Notes: a model not told the origin generated them from the letters alone. 64,000 nucleotides of DNA from Narthecium ossifragum (GCA_963920575.1 OY986965.1:26515342-26579341); one strand, 5' to 3'. Shown: positions 48,817-61,108, counted from the stretch's first letter. Numbers and translations: made by a program.

Positions 48817-51800
48817 TCAAACATGCAAAATATTGGCCAATTCCAAACAATGTTGGAACTTGACCCCGGTCACCACTTTGGTTAACATACCTGCAGAATT
48901 ATCTGCAGTCCCAATCTTCTGAAGAAGAATGTCTCCTTCATCCAAAATCTCTCGAACAAAGTGAAAACGAACGTCGATGTACTTCGTTCTTGAATGATGA
49001 ACTTGGTTCTTTGCTAAATGTATTGCACTCTGACTGTCAAAGTAGACAACAACGTGCTGCTGAGAAATTCCCAAGTCCTCAATCAATCCATGTAACCAAA
49101 TAGCCTCTTTAATGGCTTCTGTCGCTGTCATGTACTCCACCTCCGTAGTAGATAAAGCAACTGTAGACTGCAAAGTCGACCTCCAACTCACTGGCCCTTT
49201 AGCAAGAGTAAAAATATACCCTGTAGTAGACCTGCGTTTATCCAAATCTCTAGCATAATCTGAATCTACATATCCAACTATATGACAATCCAGCTGATCA
49301 TCACATCCAAACTTCAAATCAACATCTACAATACCTGAGATGTACCGTAAAATCCATTTCACAGCCTACCAATGTTTTTTCCCTGGATCATGCATGTACC
49401 TGCTTACCATACTAACTGCCTGTGAAATATCTGGCCTTGTACACACCATAGCGTACATTAAGCTTCCAACAACATTAGCATACGGAACTCGAGCCATAAA
49501 TTCACGCTTCTCATCCGTTTGTGGAGATAACAAAGCACTAAGTTTAAAGTGAGGGGTCAAAGGAGTACTCACAAGTTTAGCTTTTTTATCAATGCTGAAG
49601 CGCTGCAAAATTTTCTTCAAATATTGCTTCTATGACAAACAAACTGTACCCTTCACTCTATCTCGCTCAATCTCCTTGCCCAAAATTTTCTTGGCTTCTC
49701 CAAGATCCTTCATCTCAAATTCGTTCTTCAACTGAGCTTTTAGCTTCTCAATCTCCACCTTGCTCTTAGATGCAATGAGCATATCATCAACATATAAGAG
49801 CAAATATATGAAGGATCCATCTCGTAACTTTCTGAAATAAACACAGTGATCAAAATTACTTCTTGTGTATTTGATACCTTTCATGAACTGGTCAAATCTC
49901 TTATTCCACTGCCTTGGAGACTGTTTCAAACCATACAGAGATTTCTTCAATTTGCAAACTCAATTCTCTTTTCCAGCAATTTTGAACCCATTTGGTTGAG
50001 ACATGTACAGATCTCCTCCAAATCACCGTACAAGAAAGCAGTTTTGACATCAAGTTGTACTAATTCAAGATCAAACTGAGCAACCAAGGCTAACAAAATA
50101 CGAATAGAATAATGCTTGACAACTGGAGAAAATACCTCATTGTAATCTATTCTTTCTTTTTGAGTGTAGTCTTTAGCTACAAGCCTAGCCTTGTATCTCA
50201 TATTATCTTTTGCCAATTGATCCTCCTTCTTAGTGTAAACCCACTTGCAACCAATGACTTTCTTTCCCAAAGGAAGTTGTACCAACTCCCATGTCGAATT
50301 CTTAGAGAGAGATTGCATCTCTTCATCCATAGCCTTCTTCCATTCTACTTTCTCAGAACTCTTCACTGCTTCTCTGTAAGTAGATGGAATATCATCTTCA
50401 ATAATTGGAGGTGCAAATGCTACCAAATCTGTATACCTGGCAGGCTTTCGAATCTCTCTTCTTGGTCTATGGACTGCAATTGAATCTGGCTGTTGTGGAT
50501 CCTCCTGAGTCTCCTCCTCATCTACACTTGATTCCTCATTCTGAACATGTCTGCTATCCTTCTTCATTGGAACAACTGGAGCTTCAAACTCCACCTGCTG
50601 GAAAACACTCCTACTAGTACTCTCATCCCGAGAGCTCTGCAGATTTTTCTTCAACACGGAGAACTCATCAAATTTAACATCTCTGCTAATAATAACCTTC
50701 TTGGACTGAAGGCACCAAAGTCTATATCCTTTCACGCCAGTCTTAAAGCCCAAGAATATTGCTTTCTTGGCTCTATGATCTAACTTGCTATCCCTTACAT
50801 GATAATATGTAGGACAACCAAATATATGCAAAGAATTATAATGTGTAACATGATGTCCAGACCATACCTCAAGTGGAGTTTTTCCTTCATTTGCAGATGC
50901 AGGTAATCTATTGATGAGATGACATGCATATGACATCGCCTCAGCCCAAAATTCTTTTCTCAAGCCAGCATTAGACAACATACACCGTACTTTCTCCAGG
51001 ATAGTACGGTATATTCGTTCTGATATCTCATTCTGCTGCGGTGTCTCCCTAACAAGGAAGTGTCTAACTATGCCTTCATCCTCACATAGCTTCAAGAAGG
51101 GATCTGATTTGAACTCACCACCATTATATAAACAAAGACATGTAATTTCTCTACCAGTTTAAGTTTCTATCATCTTCTTCCACTTCAAAAAATTATCTAA
51201 CACTTCACCTTTATGTTGCATAGGATAGACCCAAACTCTTCTAGAAAAGTCATCAACAAAAGAAACAAACCAATGCTTACCTTCTAAAGATGTTGTCTTG
51301 GTAGGACCCCAAATATCTATGTGTATGTAATCCAAAATACCTTGAGTTTGATGAACTGCGGTGCCAAATTTTACTCTAGTTTGCTTGCCCAAAATACAGT
51401 GCTCACAGAAACTGAGTTTGCATACCTTTGCTCTTTTTAAAAGACCTTGCTTCATCAATCCATTTAAGGCTTTTTCACCTGTATGTCCCAATCGCATATG
51501 CCATAGTATGGTGGTATCTTCTATCTCAGAATTTTGCGAAACAACTGTTGCTCCACCTACTATAGTGCTTCACTGTAGGAAATACAAATTCTTCTTTCTA
51601 ATTCCTTTCATTACAACAAGAACTCCTGAAATAACCTTAAGAACTCCACCTTTCATTGTAACTGTGAAACCTTTAGATTCCAAAACACCCAATGAGATAA
51701 GATTCTTCTTCAAATCCGGGACGTACCGTACTTCTGTTAGCTCTTTGATTGTTCCATCATGCATCTCCAATCGGATTTTACCTATCCCTTTCATCATACA

Positions 51801-52682
51801 TGCATTATCATTGCCCATATAGACTACTCTACCATCCAGCTCCTCAAAACTGGAAAACCAATTCTTATTTGGACACATATGATAGGTGCAACCCGAGTCC
51901 AAAATACACTCGTCAGTGTCATAAACCAATGCTGAACCAATCAAAGCTATATCTGAATCTTCATCATCTGAGTGCGCTACATTTGCTTTCAAATTCTTCT
52001 TGTCCTTGTTCTTCATCAACACAGGACAATCTTTCTTCCATTACCCTTTATTGTGACAATAGGAACACTCATCATTCGCAGGAATTCTCCTCTCAGCCGA
52101 TGCACCTCTCGACTTTGATCGGGACTTGTCATGCTTACCAAATTTCTTCTTCTCTGATCTACCTCTCACCATCAAAGCTTCTGATGCTGAATCTCTATGA
52201 ACCTGCCTGTCCAATTTCCGAAACTCATTGTTTATCAATGCATTTGCAACATCTTCATACTTGATCTCACTTTTCCCATATAGTAAAGTAGTAGTCAAGT
52301 GTTCATACGAATCAGGTAATGAATTCAACAACAGTAGAGCTTTGTCTTCATTTAATATCTCTACTTCTAAATTTTGTAAATCAACAAGTATCTTATTATA
52401 ACCATTCAGATGCTCAGACATGGAGGTACCTGCTTTGTATTGGAAACGGAATAGCTTCTTCTTAAGATAAAGCCTATTTTCAATGCTTTTTGTCATAAAG
52501 TTATCCTCCAATTTCCTCCATAATTCATTCACTGAAATCTCCCTCATTACAAAATACTTCTGATCCCTTGCTAAACAAAATCTAATTGTTCTACAAGCCA
52601 GACGATTGATTTTCTTCCAATCTTCATCTGACATCTCCTCAGGCTTCTCTTCCAAAGTTATGCCTAGTTCTTGCTGGAACAA
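48817..52682 (-). pseudogene. Copia gag-pol polyprotein, multiply broken
   Basis: The frame starts with gag (LWRKLEDNFMTKS, MSEHLNGYNKI) and a zinc knuckle CSYC whose His position is a TAA at 52041. Protease follows (ILDSGCTYHMCPN). Integrase has the HHCC region (HMRLGHTGEKAL, CEHCILGKQ) and a first Asp in IDIWGP; the second-Asp box reads LYNGGEF with Tyr for Asp. RT has LYVDDMLIASK intact. RNase H has LSTTEVEYMTATEA and DSQSAIHLAKN. Stops lie near 52041, 51570, 51159, 49960, 49630 and 49366, and a frameshift lies near 50010. The breaks are spread evenly, as expected from neutral decay after insertion. Confidence 0.92.
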
Positions 52683-52875
52683 GACATCTAATACCTAGCA
52701 CTGCCACATACCAAAGTTATTAGTTCCATCAAATTTCTCTACCTCGAACTTCGTATTCGAAACTGTAGGTCTGGTTGTCGGTGTAGACTTCGATGATGTA
52801 TCCTCATATATCCTCTCGATACGGATGGTGAATCAATTCCAATGCCCAAATCTGAACATGAGCTCTGATATCACT

Positions 52876-53577
52876 TGTTACGCCGGAAGGCACCCCCAAT
52901 GCAAAAATCCACCAACAAACGAGAAAGAAAACAACCACACCAAAGAATAGAGGGAGAGAAAATAGAGAACACACCAAAACACAGGGATTTACGTGGTTCG
53001 GCAATAGCCTACATCCACGAACGGCACGGCAAGATCAATCTACTAATCAAGATGAAGGAGTACAAAGTAGGGTAAAAGCCTCTCTCAAAAGGCTATCAAG
53101 TCTCTCCAAAACCCTATTAGATTCCCCTTATAATTAGGGTTACAAAACATCTATTTATAGTCTCCAAAAAGACTAATCCCGGAATAGATCTGAGCCATCG
53201 GATTTCCCATCTACAAATAAAGGATTGATCCTTTGATAGAGGAAAGATCGATCATCTATACACGAGCGTCCTTAGAGTTTCAGCATCCCGAAGAAAATCG
53301 ATCATCTATAGAGGAATGATCGATCATCTATTAACGTGCTCTTTGTCACTTCAGTTTCCAAAGAAGATGATCGATCATCTCATAGAGAATGATCGATCAT
53401 TGCAAACATGTCTCTCTGCTTGGAATAATGCAATCAAAGGATCGATCATTTCATAGGGGATGATCGATCATTACAAACCATACTCTTTGTCAGGAAAAAA
53501 TTGCAAAAAATGATCGATCATCTATATATGGCTAGAATGATCGATCCTATGTCAAAAAACGAGCCAATAGTCTAACA
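52876..53577 (-). repeat. 5' LTR of the copia element with palindrome array
   Basis: Reads TGTTAGAC at its start and GGCGTAACA at its end on the minus strand, with inverted TGTTA/TAACA tips. The 5' part (in element sense), 53240-53550, holds nine ATCGATC cores, five of them in the full palindrome ATGATCGATCAT. The other end carries GATTTACGTGGTTCGG and CTACATCCACGAA, phrases shared with the solo LTR at 42131-42455. Confidence 0.9.
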
Positions 53578-53719
53578 CCATGTACCCAATCATGGTCCTT
53601 ATCAATATATATAAGTAAACTCGGAGTGAAAAACTAGTTCATGCATGTGCAAATAAAATTTGACATAAAAACAAAAAAAAGGGGGCAAAAAACCCATCTA
53701 CTACTTAATCACGTACTCA

Positions 53720-56520
53720 TCATCTGCCATTCCAACCAGAAGTACTAAACCTATCATCTGCAACCCCTCTATGTGTCCCTGCGACCACCCTGGGCCTCTG
53801 GTTCGCATTGTTCAGATACTGCGCAACCTGATGCTGCAAATTGTCCGCCACCACCGGCCCCTCTCCTCCATCGATCCCTCCACCCCCGACATACTGCTGC
53901 ACCACCAGCACCGACGCCGTCGCCACGAAGTCCGACGCCGCCAGCAAATCCCCTATCGGCCCCAACTCAGGGCACTCCGTCCACTCCGTCATCCCGGACA
54001 TGAGCCCCGCCGTCGTCTCCACGTGCCCTCTCCCCACCACATACAAGTCATGTATGCTATCCACCGCCCTGATCGCCGCCACCGTCTCTTCGCTGTTGTT
54101 CACCACTATCTCTGTGTACGTCACCGACTCGTCGCCGGCGTTCTTTAGCCGGAACTCGTTGAGGTACTCGTCGTCAAGTTGCCAGTCGTGCTCGGTGTCC
54201 GTCACGATCGTGATCACCCTGGAGTCCGAGCTGCGAGAACGAGCCAGCGACGCTGCTTCTTCGCCGGGGATGAACCGCACCACCGTGAGGAAGACCCCCG
54301 GGTGCTCCGCCATCCTCCAGGCGTATGCTAGTGCCTCCCGGTCATCGGGCCCGCCGAAGAAGAGGATGGCGACATTGTGAGACACGTGCGGCGATCGCAC
54401 CGCCGCTACTCTGGTGGCGCCGCCGAGCCCCCTGTCTACTAGGACGGCGACGGAGCACGGCGCGTTGGCGAGCACGTTCTGGTTGACCGTGCGGATGGAC
54501 GGGTTGCCGGTCTCCATCCTGCCGTCCACCGTCTGCTGCTTGTGGAACGGAAGCACGATGAGCGCGACGTGCTTGTCCTCGGCCAGGCTGCAGATGTCCT
54601 CGTGCATGGTGGCGTAGGGCGACACGCCGGTGAGCGTCTGCACCGAGACCCCCCCGGCATGCTGCTCGTAGCTCTCGAAGGCGGCAACGATGTGGTCCGA
54701 CTGCGCCTGGCCGGTGTGCCCGCGATGATGGGACTTGGCGCTGTTGTTGTGGACGATGAGCATGGCAGAGGCGCGGCCGGTGAGCTCGACGAGGTGGAAG
54801 GCATAGATGAAAATTGGGGAGCGCTTGGTGGGGTTCGACGCGTCGAGAAAGCTGATGATGGAGGGGACATTGCGAGTGTTGTGGATGCACGCCACCATCC
54901 GCAGCTCCGTATCAGGCTTTGCGTACTGCAGGTTCCGCCGCTTGTACGCGATCAGCCGCCGTGAAGGCTGGTACACCGCCGTGACCACCGGCGTCACCAT
55001 GGACGTCATCACCACCGACATGAGCACCAACACTGCGAAGGACCCGTCGTCCAAAACCTGCATGTTTTGAAGCAGGTTGAGGGGGGACTTTATATTAATA
55101 TTGTCTAATATGTAACGCGTATATATGTATACCTTTTTATCTCTTCCTATGTTGAGGATGATCATCTCGACGAGACCTCTGGTGTTCATGAGGAATCCTA
55201 GGGAGAGGCCCTCGCGAAACGGCATGCCATAAAAAAGGGAGATGAGAATGGTTGCGACGATCTTGCCGGTGCTAGCAAAGACGAAGACGAGGACGAGAAG
55301 GCCGACAGTGGTCATGTCATCAATCTTCGTCAGGTCCGTCCTCAGACCACTTATAACGAAGAAGAGCGGCAATAGCAAGCCGGTGACGAAGTCCTCCAAC
55401 TTCTCGATTAGCGCCGCGCCAAGAGGACCACTAGGGATGACGAGGCCGAACACGAACGCGCCGAAGACCGCGTGGATTCCTATGCAGTCGGTGATGAAGC
55501 CGGAGATCATGACGGCGGTGAGTATGGCGCACACGTAGAAGTCGTCCACCGTCTCCCCTTCGGGTATCCGGTGGATGATCCACCACATAGCCGGCCGCAC
55601 GGCGAAGAAGCAGAAGAGCACGAAGACGATGCCGGAGAGGAGGACCCAGAGAGAGGAGAGTATGGTCTGGTTGTGAGTCTCGGCAAGGGCGATGGAGAGA
55701 GCGAGGAGAATCCACGCGCACATGTCGTTGACGAGGGCGGCCGACATGGAGATCCGGCCGATGTCGGTGTTGAGAAGCTTGACCTCGGCGAGGATCCGGG
55801 CGAGCACGGGGAAGGCGGTGACGGAGAGGGCCACGCCGAGGAAGAGGAGGAACGAGGCCTGGTGGACGTTCCTGGAGATTTGGTTCCGGAAAAGAAAAGA
55901 AGTAGATGTGCCTATGATGAAGGGGAGGCTCATGCCAGCGATGGCGATGACCAAAGCCTTCCTCCCCGTCCGCTTGATCACCCCGATGTCCATCTCGACG
56001 CCCACCAAGAACAAGAAGTAGAGGAGGCCGAGGTGTGCCACCGTCTCCAGAGTCAACAAGCTCTTCGTGGGGAAGATATTGCTCGTGTAGTGCTTGATCC
56101 TTCCTAGTACTGATGGGCCCAAGACTATACCACCCTAGCTAACATTAATTACTCCAATGTCAGTAAGAACTAAGGAGAGAATTGAACATATAAAGGCAAT
56201 TGAGCTATGGTCCTATATATGGAGGGTGGGAAGTTGTTACGTACGATGATTTCGGCGATGACTCTAGGCTGGCGGAAGGGCGTGAGGAGGACGACGTTGA
56301 CGCGAGTGATGAGGACGACGAGGACGACCTGGAGGATGAAGAGAGGGAGGGAGTATTGGAGGGGATTGACGCCCTGCCATATGCCGTTGGTGGTGATCAT
56401 CGTCGGCGCGTAGCACACAACGCTCATCGTGCTCATGAGGCTTGCGTTCGCCTTCGGCAGCGGGGGCAGCGGGGGCTGCGGCGGGAGCGGCGGAGAGGGT
56501 GCAAGCAAGGACGCGGCCAT
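53720..56520 (-). CDS. CHX15-like cation/H+ exchanger (downstream copy)
   Basis: Three exons: 56520-56245, 56134-55133 and 55057-53720, giving 871 residues. CHX proteins are plant CPA2 antiporters of endomembranes or plasma membrane, thought to exchange K+ or Na+ for H+. Residues 1-30 are a Pro-rich extension absent from Arabidopsis CHX15; Met29 or Met32 could be the true start. CYAPTMITTNGIWQG and the first membrane helix follow, then GGIVLGPSVLGR across the first intron. SVTAFPVLARIL (about 196-207) and ALVNDMCAWIL (Asn228-Asp229) form the ion-site region. LMNTRGLVEMIILNIG has Arg where many members have Lys. About 11-12 helices end near residue 465. The cytosolic half has HEDICSLAEDKHVALIVLPFHK and FFGGPDDREALAYAWRM. 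Intron 2 is 75 nt and open in frame. It lies head-to-tail behind a paralogue. Confidence 0.9.
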
Positions 56521-57710
56521 CTTCGCTCATGGCAATGGCCAGAAGCTCTGCTTCTGTTCTGATCGCTAGCTGCTACAAAGAACACTAGACAACAAGTTCG
56601 TCTATGGAAAGGGTTGGATTGGATAGAGAGGGGGATGGTAATGGGGGAAATGGTCAAGAAGTCAATCCGGGAGTTTGATCTTGGGGGGGTGACCGCTTGC
56701 TTTTGTTTATTTTGTGTTGGTTGGCCCTATTTTTTGGAGATTAATGTGGGGCAGCTGTCTGGACGGAGGATAGGTAAGTTAGTTATGTTAGTTACACACT
56801 CAAGATGCCATTTGGTTGGCTTGTGGAACAGCCAATAGTAGACCAGAAGAAGAACAAAAATATAATATTTAGGTGAGTTGAAATGTTATGTTCATTTGCA
56901 GTTCTAGGATTTGGTTGAAGAATTAATTAAAGATAGATTGCTTCAATAATTCTTTTAATGATGTTAAAAATAGGGAAATATATTATTTTTATTAGGATGA
57001 GAAGGGAAGAACAATGGAAGTTTATCTCCTATTTGATATTTCGCCCTATAGCATAGCTAGGATAACTAATTGATGAAAAATTCGTCTTCATTCTTTAATT
57101 TTTATCCTCATGTGTCAAATACACTTTTGATGTGATTATAAATTGCTCTTTACCTACATTCTCAATAATATGAACTGAGGCTGTTTTTAAGATTTTTGTC
57201 TCTTATTTTATCCCAAATCTTAAGTTGTTTATGTACCTATAATGTAACATGTCCCTCCTCACCACACCAGTGGGTTCCAACGACGACCAACAATCAAATA
57301 ATAATTTCATCAATCATCTCAAAAGCTTAACCTGACAAAAAGAGGTAAGTTTTTATACAGTCAAACAGCTAGAACTCAGCTGAACTCGTAGTATAAGTGC
57401 TGAATCCGGCCGGTTAGAGTACAGGGCAGCGTATGGAGAGGCAGATCATGCAGTTTAGAGCACATTTGCAATCAATCATCAGAAACAAACAACTAAGTGC
57501 TAACAATCAACTTTCGCTGATGTTGATTCTTTTTTTTTTTTCCTCTCAAATTCTTAGATCCACTAAAAGAAGAATACAATAGAGAGAGTTGCCTCCATGT
57601 CCTCTGCCAAATGCATCCTACTGGAGTTCCTAAATCTAGTTCCTAAATTACAGATTAAATAATACAACAATTGCAGGCCAAATTTAAACCAGCAACAAGC
57701 TATATATACC
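56521..57710. other. Spacer between the two CHX genes
   Basis: About 1.2 kb holding the promoter of the downstream CHX and the 3' end of the upstream one. It is AT-rich, with a poly(T) run near 57533. I see no transposon ends or extra gene, and no convincing regulatory element. Confidence 0.5.
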
Positions 57711-60316
57711 TCACACTCTTGTCCCCATTGGCGCTACCTTATTATTGTTTAAGTATAGCTTTACATGCCTCCCAGGGCTATCCGGCATCGCCAGCACCTC
57801 CGGCGGCCCTGTCCGGCAACGCTGCACCACCATCACCGACGCCTTCGCCACGAAATCCGACGACGCCAACAAGTCCCCTATCACCCCGAGCTCCGGGCAT
57901 TCGCTCCAATCCGTCAGCCCTGCTGTCAGCGGCGACCCCGCGTCCTGCCCCTTGCCTACGATGCATAGCTGGTAGTCCGGCTCCACCGATCGAATGACCG
58001 CCAGCGTCTCCTCGGCATCGCTCGCCATCTTCTCCACGTATTGGACCCCTTCGGTCCCTGGGATCCTCCGCCGGAAGTCACTGATGCTCTCTTCGTCTGC
58101 CCGCTGCTCCCTGTCGTCGTCGAACATGACGTTTAGGATCTTCTCATCGTTCTTTGGTGCGCACGGGACCGGCGCTTTCTGGACGACGCGCAGCACAGTG
58201 AGGTCGACGGCAGGGTGCCCCACGAGGCGACAGGCGTACGCGAGGGCCTCGCGGTCGTCTGGCCCGCCGAAGAAGAGCAAGAGCGTGCGTCGAGCGCCGG
58301 GCGGGAGGGCGGCAGCACCGGAGCCAAGACCACGGTCGATGATGATGGCAACGGAGCATGGGGCGTTGGCGAGCACGTTCTGGTTGAGGGTGCGCATGGA
58401 GGGGTGAGTGACTTCCATGCTGCCGTCGACTGTTTGGTGCTTGTGGAAAGGGAGGACAATGAGGGCGGCGCGCTTATCCTCCGCGAGGCTGCACACGTCC
58501 TCGTGCATGGTAGAGAAGGGGGAGAAGGCAGTGAGGGGCTGCACGGAGACGCCACCGGCGTGCTGCTCGTAGCTCTCGAAGGATTGCATGATGTGCTCCG
58601 ACTGTGTCTGGATGCGGCCCAGGTTGGTGCCCGCGTTGGACGCGTCCTTCATGTGGTGCCCGGCGAGGGCGTTGTCGCTGAACACGAGCATGGACGTCGC
58701 CCGGCCGGTGAGCTCGACGAGGTGGAGGGCGTAGACGAATATCGGCGAGCGTTTGGTGGGGTTGGAGATGTCGAGGAGGCTAATCATGGCGGGGACGTGG
58801 CGCGTGGCGTGCACGCAGACCAGCAGCCGGAACTCCGACTCCGGCTTCGACCACTGGATCGTGCGGCGCTTGTAGGAGATGATATGTCGCGCCGGCTTCA
58901 CCACAGCCGTCAGCAGCGGGCTCACCATCGCTGTCACGGCCGCCGACATGAGCACGAGGACCGTGTAGGTATAGGTGCCGATGGCATTCTTATCCAAGCC
59001 GATGTTAAGTATGATAAGCTCGATGACCCCTTTGGTGTTCATGAGGAGGCCAATGGAGAACCCGTCCTTCAGAGGCATTTGGTACAAGAAGGCCACGAGC
59101 ATGCTGCCGGCCAACTTAGCCACGGCGGCCGCCAGTGCTATGAAGATCAAGAACAGAACGCCGGCTGAGTCCTCGATTAAGTCCACTCTGTTTCGGAGGC
59201 CGCACTGCGCGTAGTAGATGGGCATGAATATTCCGGCGACGAAGTCCTCCACCTTGTCGATCAATGCCTCGCCGAGTGGTCCGTTGGGGATTACCAGCCC
59301 GAGCGTGAAGGCCCCGAAGATGGCGCTCGTGCCAAGCACGTCGGCTACGAGCGCCCAAACCAGCACGCCGACCAGAATGACACATACGTACAGCTCGTCG
59401 ACCTCCTCACCCTCGGGCGTGCGCCGCATGACCCAATGCATCGCCGGCTTCACTACCAAAAAGGTGACCCCAAAGAGGGCGATGCCGGATAAAACCGCCC
59501 ATAGGGACGCCAGCACATTGCCATCGCTATTCGCGAGGGAGATGGCGAGGATGAGGAGGGCCCACGAGCAGGCGTTGACGCACATGGCGGCTGCCAATGC
59601 TTGCCGCCCGATATCCGAAGACAGCAGCTTGAGCTCGGCGAGGATGCGCGCAAGCACGGAGAAGGCAGAGACGGAGAGGGTAAGGCCGAGGAAAATGATG
59701 TAGGCGCCGGAGTTGACGCCCTCCTTCAAGCGTGGATGGAGACCGAGAGCGGCCAGCGCGCCGATGGCGAAGGGAGTGACCATGCAGGCGGCCGCGAAGG
59801 CCAAGCACCGCACCCCCGCGCGCTTCACCACGGTTACCTCGATGGTAATCCCCACCGTAAACATAAAGTAAATCAACCCCATCTGGGATATCGCCTCGAG
59901 CACGAGCACGCTCCGCTGCGGGAAAATCGTATGAAAGTTGGGGATTTTCCCGGCGACCGACCGTCCTAGGAGGAATCCGACCTGACATACACAACCCCCC
60001 CCCCCCGACGCATGAGAGGTGGCTCGTACGTAAATGGGCATGCATGAATAGAGGGGATACACAGACTCACGATGATGTCGGAGATGTAGCGAGGCTGGCG
60101 GAGTGGCCGGAGGAGGAAGGCAGCGGCGCGGGTGGTGAAGAGAATGAGGATGATCTGAAGGAGGAACAGGGGAAAGGAGTAGTCGAGTGGCATGGACGTG
60201 AGCCAGATGCCGTTCGTGGTGGTCGCCGTGGGAGCGTAGCACACCAGCTCTGGGCCGTTGCCATCCGTCGGTGCCCCGAGTACCATATCCAGCGCCGCCG
60301 GATCAAATTCAGCCAT
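57711..60316 (-). CDS. CHX-like exchanger lacking the ion-site aspartate (upstream copy)
   Basis: Two exons, 60316-60071 and 59981-57711, give 838 residues; the start is the ATG reading MAEFDPAALD. The plan is the same as in the downstream paralogue: CYAPTATTTNGIWLTSM, the first helix, membrane core to about residue 465, then a cytosolic half with HEDVCSLAEDKRAALIVLPFHK and FFGGPDDREALAYACRL. Several core signatures differ. The GGIVLGPS motif reads VGFLLGRS, SVTAFPVL reads SVSAFSVL, and the Asn-Asp pair reads Asn218-Ala219 (codon GCC at 59573-59571). The Lys of LMNTKG is kept. The frame is intact over 838 codons and very GC-rich. It may be a non-transporting or altered-function paralogue. It has no equivalent of the neighbour's 75-nt intron. 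Confidence 0.88.
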
Positions 60317-60776
60317 CGTTAACGCTGCCAAGACGACGGAGAACAGAGGAGAAGAGATGGTAATGGCGAGAAAAAAGAGAGGAGAAGAAGCTTAAGGGAG
60401 GAGTGGAAGCGGGAAGCGGTTATAGGAAAGCAGGTGGTTTGGATTTGGCGGGTGAGGCGAGGACCATTGCTATTTTCCCGCCGTAGACGCTGCGTGGGCT
60501 CTTGCGTCCTTTAAAAACCAATACGCTACTAATATTCAAAGGAAAATGCTTTGCGGATCGCATGTGTCATCTATCCCCAAGCATCTATTCTTTCATCTAT
60601 AGATCAAAGAATAGGTCCTTGCTATCGATTTAATGTACCGGTAGCTTGATCTAGTCCAACAATGAGATACATGATGTTTTCATATATCCTATAAATCAAA
60701 TAATCGATACTTGGCTATGTCCATGTACATATTCAAAACTTTATGTCACTTCCGTGACATACGTAGAGGAGTGTCG
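60317..60776. other. Upstream region of the CHX copy
   Basis: Purine-rich 5' UTR-like sequence to about 60420, then AT-rich intergenic DNA. Around 60630-60680 a GATCTAGTCCAAC...GAGATAC phrase is a further partial copy of the unit found in the foldback element next to it. Confidence 0.5.
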
Positions 60777-61090
60777 ATTTGTTTACATAGTCACCTGGCA
60801 TGTGCAATGCACATGTTTTCAATCGGTAGTGAGATACTGATGAGTTGATCTATTCCATTAGTAAAACAATGCCAATGGACTAAATCAATTGATCGGTATA
60901 TACTTATCGATTCAATCATTAGTACATTCAATCGGCAGTGAGATATCGATTGATTGATCTAGTTGATCGGTAGTTTGATTAATCTGGTCCATTAATATTG
61001 TTTAACTGATGGACTAGATCAACCAATCAGTATCTCATTATCGATTGGAGGCATGTATAATGCACATGGCACGTGGTCATGTACACAAAT
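60777..61090. mobile_element. 314-bp foldback (MITE-like) element
   Basis: Arms of about 102 bp at 60777-60878 and 60989-61090 are inverted copies, matching at roughly four of five bases by eye. Landmarks are GAGATACTGAT and GCATGT. A third partial unit sits in the 110-bp loop. The ends start ATTTGT; no target-site duplication is evident. The transcript could form a long hairpin. Confidence 0.75.
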
Positions 61091-61108
61091 CTTTATTATA
61101 TATAGATA

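Larger units (their letters stand above)
48645..53577 (-). mobile_element. Decayed Ty1/copia retrotransposon, 3' LTR truncated
   Basis: In element order: a 702-bp 5' LTR, a primer site with ATATCAGAGCTCATG (initiator-Met type), gag, protease, integrase, RT and RNase H, then the polypurine tract AAGGTGGAGATTTG. After that only about 60 bp of 3' LTR remains (48645-48702, matching the TGTTAGACTATTGGCTC start of the 5' LTR). The order integrase before RT defines copia. The missing 3' LTR means no target-site duplication can be read and the element cannot complete a cycle. Confidence 0.92.

Noticed and set aside
54342..54890. 182-codon frame rich in His, Arg and Pro overlapping the downstream CHX
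   Set aside because: GC-rich alternate-frame shadow of a well-supported exon.
55058..55132. Reading the downstream CHX as one continuous 800-codon frame through this stretch
   Set aside because: The 25 extra residues are absent from the paralogue and the segment has GT...AG ends, so it is better called an intron.
58215..59168. 317-codon plus-strand frame opposite the upstream CHX
   Set aside because: Antisense shadow of a high-GC coding exon; low-complexity Asp/Glu/His/Val content.
59982..60070. Continuous 843-codon frame of the upstream CHX beginning at 60242
   Set aside because: Its first ~85 residues come from a shifted frame plus the intron; the ATG at 60316 with splicing restores the family N-terminus.
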